DNA from: Wenyingzhuangia sp.
Lineage (GTDB): Bacteria; Bacteroidota; Bacteroidia; Flavobacteriales; Flavobacteriaceae
NCBI GenBank assembly: GCA_020628175.1
Contig: JAHDFK010000005.1
Coordinates: forward strand, 56,871 to 91,362
Direction: 5' to 3'
DNA: 34,492 nucleotides
Shown piece by piece: positions 16,317-25,196 of the stretch. The notes beneath the pieces were generated by a model, which saw nothing but the letters and a program-made list of their open reading frames with translations, ran no database searches and was not told the DNA's origin. The first letter of the stretch is position 1. The number at the start of each line of letters is the position of its first letter. Made by a program: the position numbers and the translations under genes.

Positions 16317-17519
16317 ATGACCTTTAAATTGGTAATCAAAAATACATTTTTAATTCTTGTATCCGTATCATTTCTAGTATTATCATCTTGTCAAGCTCAA
16401 AACAAACCGAAAACAAAAGATATCCTTGTTGGAGCTAACAATACCAGTGCATACCTACCTCTATTACGCGGTAAAAAAATAGCCCTAGTTGCCAACCAAA
16501 CTTCTGTTATTTTCACATCAAAAGGTCACATACATTTGGTTGATTCATTAGTAAACGCTCAGGTAAACATTCAAAAAGTTTTTTCTCCTGAGCACGGTTT
16601 TAGAGGCACAGCAGATGCCGCGGAGCATGTTGCTAATAATATTGATACCAAAACAGGACTCCCTATTATTTCGCTTTACGGAAAACATAAAAAACCTTCT
16701 CAAAAAGATTTAAAAAATGTAGATCTTGTTATTTTTGATATTCAAGATGTTGGTGTTCGTTTTTACACATATATATCAACCCTGCATTATGTTATGGAAG
16801 CTTGCGCAGAAAACAACATTCCTTTATTAGTACTCGATAGACCCAATCCTAATGGGCATTATATTGATGGACCTACATTACAGCCAAAATATAGTTCTTT
16901 TGTAGGCAAGCACCCTGTTCCTTTAGTGTACGGAATGACCATTGGGGAATATGCAAAAATGATTAATGGAGAACAGTGGTTACAAAATAAAATTAAATGC
17001 AACTTAACAGTTATACCTCTAAAAAACTACACCTATTTTTCTAGCTACAATTTACCTATTCGTCCCTCGCCTAATTTACCTAATGCTACCTCTATAAACC
17101 TATACCCTAGCCTTGGTTTTTTTGAAGGCACACCAATTAACGCTGGTAGAGGAACTTCTTTTCAATTTCAACAATATGGACATTCTACATTTCCTGCCAC
17201 TCCATTTCACTATACTCCAAAACCTAATTTTGGGAGTAAGCACCCCAAACAAGAAAATAAAAAATGCTTTGGTGTAAACCTAACAAAGCATAGCAAATTG
17301 AATACAATTAATATAGAATGGTTGGTAGATGCTTATCAAAAATACCCTAACAAGGAAACATTTTTTGGAAATACATTTACAATTCATGCCGGTAGCCCAA
17401 CATTAGAACAACAGCTTAAACAAGGCTGGACAGCTGAACAAATTAGAGATAGTTGGAAAAAAGAGGTTGACGCTTTTAAAAAAATTAGAAGCAAGTACTT
17501 ATTATACCAAACGCAATAA
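16317..17519 (+). CDS. DUF1343 / GH171 NamZ-type exo-beta-N-acetylmuramidase, lipoprotein
   Basis: A 400-residue lipoprotein; signal peptide with lipobox LSSC, Cys25. The body matches DUF1343, whose Bacillus member NamZ removes terminal N-acetylmuramic acid from peptidoglycan fragments (GH171). Recognisable motifs are ALVANQTSV, VFSPEHGFRG with Glu92-His93, VIFDIQDVGVRFYTY, LVLDRPNPNG and the C-terminal HAGSPTLEQQL. A role in cell-wall turnover in the periplasm is likely. The start is the ATG at 16317 (MTFKLVIKN); the in-frame TTG two codons earlier overlaps the permease start region. The 3' end overlaps the convergent hypothetical gene by 18 bases. Confidence 0.9.
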   Translation: MTFKLVIKNTFLILVSVSFLVLSSCQAQNKPKTKDILVGANNTSAYLPLLRGKKIALVANQTSVIFTSKGHIHLVDSLVNAQVNIQKVFSPEHGFRGTADAAEHVANNIDTKTGLPIISLYGKHKKPSQKDLKNVDLVIFDIQDVGVRFYTYISTLHYVMEACAENNIPLLVLDRPNPNGHYIDGPTLQPKYSSFVGKHPVPLVYGMTIGEYAKMINGEQWLQNKIKCNLTVIPLKNYTYFSSYNLPIRPSPNLPNATSINLYPSLGFFEGTPINAGRGTSFQFQQYGHSTFPATPFHYTPKPNFGSKHPKQENKKCFGVNLTKHSKLNTINIEWLVDAYQKYPNKETFFGNTFTIHAGSPTLEQQLKQGWTAEQIRDSWKKEVDAFKKIRSKYLLYQTQ

Positions 17520-17837
17520 AAAACCTTTGTGCGTTATTTTAAGTTGCTTTATTGCATTTTTTTGAGTTGCTAACTGTAGGCTTATTTTTTTTGCTTGCGG
17601 AAATTCGTTAAGTGTTTTGAGTATTTTATTCTTTAAAAAAACATCTTCTATTTCAAAAAAAGTGAATTTTAACAGCGTTTTCTTTACTTCAATAGCATCT
17701 AAACCTCTCATTATATCAAACGAAAATATTAATTCGTTCTCGCAAATATTTACTGTAAAGTTTTTTCCAAAAAATTCTTTTTCAGAAATCTCATCACTAT
17801 AACAATATCCAAAAAACTTAGACGCTCTTAAAACCAT
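17502..17837 (-). CDS. Hypothetical protein, 111 residues
   Basis: I do not recognise this protein. It is a soluble alpha/beta sequence without signal peptide or membrane segment, with a single Cys pair (residues about 12 and 32) and a basic C-terminal half (KKISLQLATQKNAIKQLKI). It starts eight bases after the YkgJ-type gene ends and is surely cotranscribed with it. Its 3' end runs 18 bases into the opposite-strand muramidase gene. The clean ATG and tight operon spacing support it as a real gene. Confidence 0.7.
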   Translation of the reverse strand: MVLRASKFFGYCYSDEISEKEFFGKNFTVNICENELIFSFDIMRGLDAIEVKKTLLKFTFFEIEDVFLKNKILKTLNEFPQAKKISLQLATQKNAIKQLKITHKGFLLRLV

Positions 17838-17845
17838 CTAATCCT

Positions 17846-18397
17846 TTAATTTTTCTTTTTAAATTTTTCGTTTTTAGGATTTGCAGTTGTCATGGGTACC
17901 GCTAACTTTAAAGCTTCAACAATATTGTAGGCAGCAGGACAAATCTCAGAGTTTTTCAGGGTCAAATCAGTCAATTGAATGAACTTTTTTCTGTTCGTAT
18001 GCGGATATTCAGCACAAGCCTTAGGTCTTGCATCATATATCATACAAGTATTATCATTCTCGTCTAAAAACGTACAAGGAGCAGATTTTAACACATAACA
18101 ATCATCTTCGTCTCGCTCTAAATAAGTTTGCATAAATTTTTGTTCTTTCATTCTCAAAAATTTCGCAGCTTTCTCAATATCCTTAGGAAAAAACATCGGA
18201 CTTGTTGTTTTACAGCAATTTGCACACGTCAAACAATCTGTTTTTTTAAATTCTTTGTCATGTAAATCTTGTACTATATAATCTAAATCTCGAGGTGTTC
18301 TTTTCTTTAATCTTTTAAAATAAGAAACATTCTCTTTTCTGGCATCATATACCTTTTTAGACAATCCTTTAATAATACTTTCCATGTTTTTTCCCAT
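17846..18397 (-). CDS. YkgJ-family cysteine-cluster protein
   Basis: The 183-residue product has the metal-binding Cys pattern of the YkgJ family (zinc- or iron-chelating, putative Fe-S): CLTCANCCKT (about residues 55-64), then CTFLDENDNTCMIYDARPKAC and a final EICPAA. The substrate and role are unknown. The ATG at 18397 is four bases after a TATTTTTG box, the same spacing as at two other genes here, so it is kept; MESIIKG four codons in is the alternative. It heads a two-gene operon with the hypothetical gene. Confidence 0.88.
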   Translation of the reverse strand: MGKNMESIIKGLSKKVYDARKENVSYFKRLKKRTPRDLDYIVQDLHDKEFKKTDCLTCANCCKTTSPMFFPKDIEKAAKFLRMKEQKFMQTYLERDEDDCYVLKSAPCTFLDENDNTCMIYDARPKACAEYPHTNRKKFIQLTDLTLKNSEICPAAYNIVEALKLAVPMTTANPKNEKFKKKN

Positions 18398-18401
18398 ACA
18401 A

Positions 18402-18409
18402 CAAAAATA
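18402..18409 (-). promoter_or_regulatory. -7 box (TATTTTTG) four bases before a start codon
   Basis: The minus strand reads TATTTTTG, TTGT, then the ATG at 18397. This is the third case of the TAnnTTTG-N4-ATG arrangement in the window. Confidence 0.5.
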
Positions 18410-18472
18410 GTCATTCCTATGGTTAGAATTACTCTATATAACTTCTGCTTTCTAAAGAAAATCTAAAAAAAA

Positions 18473-19489
18473 TTATTCTTCATACAACTTCTGAATTTCA
18501 TCTGTAGATAAAGCTCTATCGTACAATCTAAAATCATCTATACGGCCGTTTAAATAATTTGGAAATCCGTATTTATCATTCCCAAACAACAATTCAAAAT
18601 TTGTTTGTGAAATACCTGCTGGAGAATTTATGGCTTTGCTAGCACTTAATTTTCCATTTATATAAACCTTTAATTCTTTACCATTAAACACACCCACCAC
18701 ATGATTCCATGTATTTAAAACCAGAGGATCTTTAGCATCTAAACATTCTTGACATAAACTTTCAGGGCAAGAATCGGGTTCTATACAAATTTCAATAACA
18801 TTCTGTTTATATACCCACATACCATATCTAGAATGTCCACCATCATCCGGGTTGCTTTTTTCAGCAATTGTATAAAAGGATGAGGAAGCTTGTGGCACAC
18901 TATAAAACCACAAAGACATCGTCATTTCTTTAGACAAACTAATTTCGTTTCTATGCCCTACACTTACAGCGCTTTTAGCATCGCTAGAAAATAATAAAGC
19001 GCTATTTTGCATTCCTTTTCTCCCCTCTACAAAACGAGTGTTCTGTAACATTCCTTTAATATTATTTGAGCTTAAATCTTGTAATGTATTATCAAAATTG
19101 TAAGCCAACACATAATCATTTGGTATTTTAGCTACTACAGGAGTTTCTTTTACAACTATAAACATTTTCTTTTCTACAAAACTTTCTTCTGTATCCGAAA
19201 AAACTGTTAACTCCGCCTTGTAAACTCCAGGGTTCTTATAATTCACAACTGGAGATTTAGCAGACGAAACCTCTGGAACACCCCCTTCAAAAAACCATGT
19301 TCTTTTGATAATAGCTCCGTTAGAAATATCTGAAAACTGTACTGTACCTCCCTCTTCAATTTCCACTACATCCGTTTCAAAACTAGCTGTTAAAACTGGC
19401 TCTACAATCGGTTCTTTTACATCTTCTCTATCTTTGGTACAGGCTATAATTGTACACATTAAAAACATTACTATCGCTTTATACTTCAT
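18473..19489 (-). CDS. PKD-LamG domain surface lipoprotein
   Basis: The 338-residue lipoprotein has lipobox IIAC with Cys17, followed by TKDRED. Residues about 31-113 are a PKD-type beta domain (ASFETDVVEIEEGGTVQFSD, NPGVYKAELTV). Residues about 125-338 are a LamG/concanavalin A-like jelly roll, with YNFDNTLQDLSSN at its start, WNHVVGVFNGKELKVYINGK in the core and the typical ending GRIDDFRLYDRALSTDEIQKLY. It probably binds a glycan or protein at the cell surface; no catalytic residues are visible. An AGAGGTG purine-rich site lies just before the ATG, rare in this window. A LamG insert carries three Cys (PDSCPESLCQEC). Confidence 0.85.
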   Translation of the reverse strand: MKYKAIVMFLMCTIIACTKDREDVKEPIVEPVLTASFETDVVEIEEGGTVQFSDISNGAIIKRTWFFEGGVPEVSSAKSPVVNYKNPGVYKAELTVFSDTEESFVEKKMFIVVKETPVVAKIPNDYVLAYNFDNTLQDLSSNNIKGMLQNTRFVEGRKGMQNSALLFSSDAKSAVSVGHRNEISLSKEMTMSLWFYSVPQASSSFYTIAEKSNPDDGGHSRYGMWVYKQNVIEICIEPDSCPESLCQECLDAKDPLVLNTWNHVVGVFNGKELKVYINGKLSASKAINSPAGISQTNFELLFGNDKYGFPNYLNGRIDDFRLYDRALSTDEIQKLYEE

Positions 19490-19635
19490 AAAAACACCTC
19501 TTAAAAAAACGTTAACCTTAATTTATTATATAGTCTTATAATTTTCAACAAATTACAACATCATTATTTAAATCGCGAACGTAACTTTATACAACTACTT
19601 TTTATATCTTTAATCAACCAATTAAAAACAAAAAC

Positions 19636-20130
19636 ATGGCTATTGTTACATTAAAATCAAACCCATTTTCTACCTTAGGTTCTTTGCCTAAAGTTGGAAA
19701 CACTGCTCCTAATTTCACCTTACGAAATACTGATTTATCGGAAGTATCTTTATCAGATTTAAAAGGAAGCAATGTAATTTTAAATATTTTTCCAAGTGTT
19801 GATACAGGTACTTGTGCAACTTCTGTTAGAACTTTTAACAAAAAAGCGGCAGAACTAAAAAACACAAAAGTTGTTTGTATCTCTAAAGACTTACCTTTTG
19901 CGCACGCTCGTTTTTGCGGTGCCGAAGGAATTGAAAACGTTTTGAGTTTATCTGATATGGACGGAGAATTTGGAAAAACATACGAAAATGCATTTACAGA
20001 AGGACCTTTAAAAGATTTATTATCTAGATCTGTTGTTGTAATTAATCCTCAAGGAGAAGTTGTTTACACAGAACAGGTACAAGAAACTACAGAAGAGCCT
20101 AATTATGATTCTGCTTTAGCAGCTTTATAA
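19636..20130 (+). CDS. tpx: Thiol peroxidase, atypical 2-Cys peroxiredoxin
   Basis: Reduces hydrogen and lipid peroxides with thioredoxin as electron donor. The 164-residue length fits Tpx. The peroxidatic Cys is Cys60 in DTGTCATSVR and the resolving Cys is Cys94 in ARFCGAEG, the spacing that defines Tpx. GDxAPxF-like GNTAPNF is near the N-terminus. It is divergent from the PKD-LamG gene and ends just before a hairpin terminator. A weak TATCTTTA box lies about 25 bases before the ATG. Confidence 0.96.
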   Translation: MAIVTLKSNPFSTLGSLPKVGNTAPNFTLRNTDLSEVSLSDLKGSNVILNIFPSVDTGTCATSVRTFNKKAAELKNTKVVCISKDLPFAHARFCGAEGIENVLSLSDMDGEFGKTYENAFTEGPLKDLLSRSVVVINPQGEVVYTEQVQETTEEPNYDSALAAL

Positions 20131-20140
20131 AAACACAACC

Positions 20141-20170
20141 AAGCCTTACCTTAAATTTCGGGTAAGGCTT
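20141..20170 (+). terminator. Hairpin terminator after tpx
   Basis: AAGCCTTACC pairs perfectly with GGTAAGGCTT around a 10-nt loop. The T tract after it is short (TATTTAT), so termination before dgkA may be partial. Confidence 0.7.
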
Positions 20171-20184
20171 TATTTATGCTATAA

Positions 20185-20568
20185 ATGAAAACTCCTCGGA
20201 AAAATATTTTTGTAGATAGATTACACAGTGTGAAATATGCTGTTAGAGGACTCGTACATTTGGTACAAAACGAAAATGCTATAAAAGTACATTTATGCAA
20301 CACCCTTATTATTACACTTGTAGGGTTCTTTTTTAAAATTAATGCTACAGAATGGATGTTTCAGTTTTTAACATTAGGGTTTGTTATAAGCGTAGAAGCA
20401 CTCAACTCTGCCATAGAAGAAATTGCAGATTATATACAACCTAATTTTGATGAAAAGATTGGAAAAATAAAAGATATTGGTGCAGGTGCTGTATTGTTTT
20501 CATCACTATTCGGAATTATTGTGATTTGTTTTATTTATATACCTAAAATACTACAATACTACTCTTAG
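20185..20568 (+). CDS. dgkA: Diacylglycerol kinase family protein (DgkA/undecaprenol kinase type)
   Basis: The 127-residue inner-membrane protein has three membrane helices. The family signature is EALNSAIEEIADYI with the downstream KIKDIGAGAV, which carry the metal- and ATP-binding acidic residues. By family it phosphorylates diacylglycerol or undecaprenol to recycle envelope lipids; the substrate cannot be fixed from sequence. It starts 15 bases after the tpx hairpin and may be reached by read-through. The next gene, ftsK, has its own promoter box. Confidence 0.93.
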   Translation: MKTPRKNIFVDRLHSVKYAVRGLVHLVQNENAIKVHLCNTLIITLVGFFFKINATEWMFQFLTLGFVISVEALNSAIEEIADYIQPNFDEKIGKIKDIGAGAVLFSSLFGIIVICFIYIPKILQYYS

Positions 20569-20576
20569 TATTTCTT

Positions 20577-20584
20577 TATATTTG
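20577..20584 (+). promoter_or_regulatory. -7 box (TATATTTG) of the ftsK operon
   Basis: TATATTTG matches TAnnTTTG and ends 22 bases before the ftsK ATG. Confidence 0.5.
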
Positions 20585-20606
20585 CTAACTAAATTAAAAC
20601 TTATAG

Positions 20607-23108
20607 ATGCCAAAAAAGAGTAAAAGTAGTATTTCTAAAAGTGTTTCGATAAAAACAAAACTTGTAGATTTTATAAAAAATAGACAAACGCAAACTATAG
20701 CAGGATTGTTTATAGCTTTGTTTGGTATTTTCTTATTCATTTCTTTTATTTCTTTTTTCGTTTCATGGAAAGAAGATCAGAGTACACTTGATCAATTTGG
20801 AAACAAAACTGTTGTTGCTCAAAATTTACTCGGAAAAATTGGTGCAAACTTAAGTCATTTCTTTATTTATGATGGTTTTGGTATTGCTGCTTTAATTATT
20901 CCTATTCTATTCTTTTTTACGGGTGTCTACATATTATTACAAATTCCTATTCGAAAAATTTTTAAATCATGGAATTGGGGAATGTTAGGCTTAATATGGA
21001 TTGCCACTACATTAGGTTTTTTTGCTACAGAAAATGAACTTTTAGCAGGAGTTGTTGGTGTAGAATTAAATCGCTTTTTACTTCCTTATTTAGCTCCTTT
21101 TGGTTTGGTTATCATTTTACTTTTTGGATACGCTATTTATTTTGTATTACGTTTTAAACTTACACCCGAAAAAATTAAATCTTGGTTCCCTAAAAAAGAA
21201 AAGATAGAAAAGGTTATTGCTGACGAAGAAACAGAAACTATCGAAACAATTCCTTCAGAAAATAAAGTAGAGTCTAAAGAAGAAACTTCTAAATCTGAAG
21301 AAAACACTACTGAAATAATTACAGAAACAGTAAAAGAAAGTCCTATTACTGAAAAGGTAAAAGAAGAAGAAATAATATCTTTAGACGAATTTAAAGAAAC
21401 AGACAAACCTCTTTCTACTTTCGAACTTAATATTAAAGATGTAAGTCCAACCATAGAAAAACATTCATCTCCTAAAAAAGAAAAAGAATTAACTATAGAA
21501 ATAGAACAACCAGCTTCTGAAGAAATAGCAATAGACATTGCCGAAATACCCAAAGAAGAAACAACAACAAGTAATTTATCTGATAAACTTGTAAAAGATT
21601 TTGGTGAATTTGATCCTACGTTGGATTTAGGTAATTACAAATTTCCGACGATTAATTTATTACGCGAGTTTGACGAAAGTATTTCTGTTGATGGTGAAGA
21701 ATTAGAGGCTAATAAAAATAGAATTGTAAGTACACTTAACAATTATAAAATTGGAATATCGCAAATAAAAGCTACCGTAGGTCCTACTATTACATTGTAT
21801 GAAATAGTACCCGAAGCTGGAATCCGAATTTCGAAAATTAAGAACTTAGAAGACGATATTGCCTTGTCTCTATCTGCTTTGGGAATACGTATTATTGCGC
21901 CCATACCAGGTAAAGGAACCATTGGTATAGAAGTACCTAATAAAAAAGCAAACATCGTTTCGATGAATTCTGTAATTTCATCAAACAAATTTCAAAAATC
22001 AGAAATGGCATTACCTATTGCCTTAGGGAAAACCATTTCTAACGAAACATTTACATTCGATTTAGCAAAAGCACCACACATGTTAATGGCTGGAGCTACA
22101 GGTCAAGGAAAATCGGTAGGATTAAATGCTGTATTAACATCTTTACTGTACAAAAAACACCCTGCCGAAGTAAAGTTTGTACTTGTCGATCCTAAAAAAG
22201 TAGAGCTTACTTTATTTAACAAAATAGAACGCCATTACTTAGCAAAACTTCCAGACTCAGAAGATGCTATTATTACAGATACCACAAAGGTTGTAAATAC
22301 ATTAAACTCTTTATGTATAGAAATGGACAATCGTTACGATTTGTTAAAAAACGCAATGGTTCGTAACATTAAAGAATATAACAAGAAGTTTAAATTGCGT
22401 AAGCTAAACCCTAACGATGGTCATAAATTTTTACCCTACATTGTTTTGGTTATTGATGAATTTGCCGATTTAATTATGACTGCGGGTAAAGAAGTAGAAA
22501 CTCCTATTGCTCGTTTGGCTCAGTTGGCACGTGCTATTGGTATTCATCTTATTGTAGCAACCCAACGTCCATCTGTAAATGTTATTACAGGTATCATTAA
22601 AGCAAACTTCCCTACTCGTGTTGCATTTAGAGTAACGTCTAAAATAGATTCTAGAACAATTTTAGATGCACCAGGGGCAGATCAGTTAATAGGACGAGGA
22701 GATTTACTATATTCTAATGGTAACGATTTAACACGTGTACAATGTGCTTTTGTGGATACTCCTGAAGTAGAAAAAATAACAGATTTTATTGGTTCGCAAC
22801 GCGCATATCCAGAAGCTTATCAGTTACCAGAATACGTTGGCGAAGAAAGTGGTACAGAACTTGATATAGATATAAGCGATAGAGACAAACTCTTTAAAGA
22901 TGCTGCCGAAATTATTGTAACAGCACAACAAGGTTCTGCTTCTTTATTACAACGTAAATTAAAATTAGGTTATAACAGAGCTGGTAGATTGATCGATCAA
23001 TTAGAAGCTGCAGGAATTGTAGGTTCTTTTGAAGGAAGTAAAGCTAGACAAGTTTTAGTTCCAGATTTAGTAGCTCTAGAACAACTTTTAGCCAACGAAA
23101 AAAACTAA
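20607..23108 (+). CDS. ftsK: DNA translocase FtsK
   Basis: Septal dsDNA motor that clears the chromosome terminus and helps resolve dimers at division. The 833-residue product has four N-terminal membrane helices (about residues 30-190) and a Glu/Lys/Thr-rich linker (about 195-345), short for the family. The motor follows, with Walker A GATGQGKSVG (Lys502) and Walker B VLVIDEFADL (about 612-621). The C-terminal winged-helix gamma domain (about 760-830, with LLQRKLKLGYNRAGRLIDQL) would read polar DNA guide sequences. It is first in the operon with lolA, lptF/G and ribB; the lolA ATG follows four bases after its stop. Confidence 0.96.
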   Translation: MPKKSKSSISKSVSIKTKLVDFIKNRQTQTIAGLFIALFGIFLFISFISFFVSWKEDQSTLDQFGNKTVVAQNLLGKIGANLSHFFIYDGFGIAALIIPILFFFTGVYILLQIPIRKIFKSWNWGMLGLIWIATTLGFFATENELLAGVVGVELNRFLLPYLAPFGLVIILLFGYAIYFVLRFKLTPEKIKSWFPKKEKIEKVIADEETETIETIPSENKVESKEETSKSEENTTEIITETVKESPITEKVKEEEIISLDEFKETDKPLSTFELNIKDVSPTIEKHSSPKKEKELTIEIEQPASEEIAIDIAEIPKEETTTSNLSDKLVKDFGEFDPTLDLGNYKFPTINLLREFDESISVDGEELEANKNRIVSTLNNYKIGISQIKATVGPTITLYEIVPEAGIRISKIKNLEDDIALSLSALGIRIIAPIPGKGTIGIEVPNKKANIVSMNSVISSNKFQKSEMALPIALGKTISNETFTFDLAKAPHMLMAGATGQGKSVGLNAVLTSLLYKKHPAEVKFVLVDPKKVELTLFNKIERHYLAKLPDSEDAIITDTTKVVNTLNSLCIEMDNRYDLLKNAMVRNIKEYNKKFKLRKLNPNDGHKFLPYIVLVIDEFADLIMTAGKEVETPIARLAQLARAIGIHLIVATQRPSVNVITGIIKANFPTRVAFRVTSKIDSRTILDAPGADQLIGRGDLLYSNGNDLTRVQCAFVDTPEVEKITDFIGSQRAYPEAYQLPEYVGEESGTELDIDISDRDKLFKDAAEIIVTAQQGSASLLQRKLKLGYNRAGRLIDQLEAAGIVGSFEGSKARQVLVPDLVALEQLLANEKN

Positions 23109-23112
23109 TCAC

Positions 23113-23745
23113 ATGAAATTTAAATTATGTACAGCTATTGCTGTTTGCATCAGCGCCTTTTCTTTTGCTCAAAACTCACCAAAAGCAGAAGCTATTCTAC
23201 AAAAAGTATCTTCAAACCTAGAACAACAAAAAAATATTGTTCTAGAATTTACACATAAGTTAGAAAACAAAACTGTTAATATTCAACAATCTAGTCAAGG
23301 CTCTGCCATTATAGAAGGCGATAAATATGTTTTAAACTATTTAGACAACATTATTCTTTTTGACGAAAAAAACAGCTACGTAATTTCACCAGAAAACGAA
23401 GAAATAAACATAACCTCAGCGAACGATATTGAAGATGAAAGTTTAACACCTTCTAAATTACTTTCTTTTTACAAAAAAGGATACACTTATCAATTAGCAA
23501 AAAAAGCAGGACAAGTTCAGTTTATAAAATTATTGCCTACTAAAGAATCTGAAGAGGTATCACATATACTACTTGGGGTAAATACGGTTAAAAATCAAAT
23601 TTCTTCTTTAACAGAATTTGGTAAAAACAACACCAATACAAGTTTTGATATTACAAGCTACAAAACAAATCAAAATTTACCTGCTGATACTTTTATATTC
23701 AATAAAAGTAAATACGAAGCTTTAGATTATTACATCAACGAATAA
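23113..23745 (+). CDS. lolA: Outer-membrane lipoprotein carrier protein LolA
   Basis: The 210-residue periplasmic chaperone carries lipoproteins from the inner to the outer membrane. The signal peptide is about residues 1-19 (ending SFAQ). The mature part resembles the LolA/YtvC-like half-barrel: AEAILQKVSSNLEQQKNIVLEF at the start, GDKYVLNYLDNIILFD, and the late FDITSYKTNQNLPADTFIFN. It sits between ftsK and lptF/G, an envelope context that fits. Sequence identity to proteobacterial LolA is low, as usual in this phylum. Confidence 0.88.
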   Translation: MKFKLCTAIAVCISAFSFAQNSPKAEAILQKVSSNLEQQKNIVLEFTHKLENKTVNIQQSSQGSAIIEGDKYVLNYLDNIILFDEKNSYVISPENEEINITSANDIEDESLTPSKLLSFYKKGYTYQLAKKAGQVQFIKLLPTKESEEVSHILLGVNTVKNQISSLTEFGKNNTNTSFDITSYKTNQNLPADTFIFNKSKYEALDYYINE

Positions 23746-23759
23746 GCCTATCATTTTAA

Positions 23760-25196
23760 TTGAAAACTTTAGACAAATATCTTGTTAAGAACTTTTTAGT
23801 TCCGTTTACAGCTTCTTTTTTAATTGTAATGTTTATACTAGTCATGCAGTTGCTTTGGCTAGTTTTCGACGATATTGCAGGAAAAGGTATTTCGTTTGCC
23901 ATCATTCTAAAATTTTTGTGGTACACCTGTCTTTTGGTAACATCGCAAGCACTTCCTATCTCTATTTTATTAGCTTCAATAATGACTTTAGGAAATTTGG
24001 GAGAAAATTACGAATTGGCAGCTATCAAATCTGGAGGTATTTCGTTTTTTAGATTTTTAAGACCTTTAACTATAACAGTACTCATCATATCTTTTGCTAA
24101 TTTTTTGGTAATTAATTACGTGTTTCCCTATGCTAGTTTAAAGCAAAAAAACCTGGTATTAAACATCAAAAAAACACAGCCTACATTAGCCCTTGTAGAA
24201 GGAAGTTTTAACAACGAAATACCTGGTTACAGTATAAAGTTTGCAAAAAAATACGGTGAAGAAAATAACTTACTAAAAGAAGTTATTATTATAGATACAA
24301 AAGGAACTAAAGAAGACCACATTGTAATTACAGCTAAAAAAGGTAAAATTACTACAGAAGAAGGTAGTAAATACATGACTCTTGTGTTAGAAGATGGTTA
24401 TTATTTTGAAGACCATACTGCTTCTAAAAAGAAGAAAAAAGACAGAGATAAAATGCCATCCTCTATGGCTAAGTTTAAAAAATATACGGTAAATATTGAT
24501 ATTTCTGATTTAACGAGTAAAGATCTAGAAAAAGAAAAATACAAACACCATTACACCATGAAAAACATGGTGCAATTAAACCAAAGTTCCGATAGTTTAA
24601 AGGTCTCTTATGACAAGTATATTGAAATAAAATACCGTTCGTTACAAAACAATATTGATATTGAAGATTTGTCAAAAAAGAAAATAGATACAAAAGAAGA
24701 AATCAGTGCGAATATTTTGGAAAACTTCGACACAAAAACACAATTATCAATTTTACAAACGGTTTCTAAAAACGTAAAAAACAAATTAAAAAATATTCAG
24801 AATTACAAGGAATACTATAAACGAAAACGAAAAAATTTAAACAACCACGATTATCAATTCCATTTTATTGTTGCAAGTGCTCTTTCTTGTCTTCTTTTAT
24901 TTTTTGTAGGTGCCCCATTAGGCTCTATAATAAGAAAAGGAGGTTTTGGATTACCTATGATTATTGCTATTATTATATACGTGGCCTATTACTTTACCAA
25001 TACGTTTGGTAAAAACTTGGCCGAAGAAAGCTCTGTTACAGCTTTTGTAGGTGCTTGGCTCGGTACACTTGTTATGACCCCCTTAGCAATTCTATTTACG
25101 ATAAGAGCGGCAAAAGATAGAGGATTTGTAAAATTTGATGTAATTTTGACACCGTTTAAAAGACTGTTCAACAGATTGAAGAAAAAAGATGAGTAA
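23760..25196 (+). CDS. LptF/LptG family permease
   Basis: The 478-residue inner-membrane component of the LPS export machine has three N-terminal helices (to about residue 120), a periplasmic beta-jellyroll region with a Lys-rich insert (about 125-370) and three C-terminal helices (about 370-460). LDKYLVKNFL at the start and YELAAIKSGGISFFRFLRPL are typical. LptF and LptG cannot be told apart here, and no partner gene is adjacent. The start is TTG at 23760 (MKTLDKYL); no in-frame ATG fits. It begins 14 bases after lolA and its stop overlaps ribB by eight bases. Confidence 0.92.
   Translation: MKTLDKYLVKNFLVPFTASFLIVMFILVMQLLWLVFDDIAGKGISFAIILKFLWYTCLLVTSQALPISILLASIMTLGNLGENYELAAIKSGGISFFRFLRPLTITVLIISFANFLVINYVFPYASLKQKNLVLNIKKTQPTLALVEGSFNNEIPGYSIKFAKKYGEENNLLKEVIIIDTKGTKEDHIVITAKKGKITTEEGSKYMTLVLEDGYYFEDHTASKKKKKDRDKMPSSMAKFKKYTVNIDISDLTSKDLEKEKYKHHYTMKNMVQLNQSSDSLKVSYDKYIEIKYRSLQNNIDIEDLSKKKIDTKEEISANILENFDTKTQLSILQTVSKNVKNKLKNIQNYKEYYKRKRKNLNNHDYQFHFIVASALSCLLLFFVGAPLGSIIRKGGFGLPMIIAIIIYVAYYFTNTFGKNLAEESSVTAFVGAWLGTLVMTPLAILFTIRAAKDRGFVKFDVILTPFKRLFNRLKKKDE

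Noticed and set aside
21137..21553. Minus-strand open frame of 138 codons within ftsK
   Set aside because: Its Ser/Ile-rich composition is the reverse image of the Glu/Lys-rich FtsK linker; no independent support.
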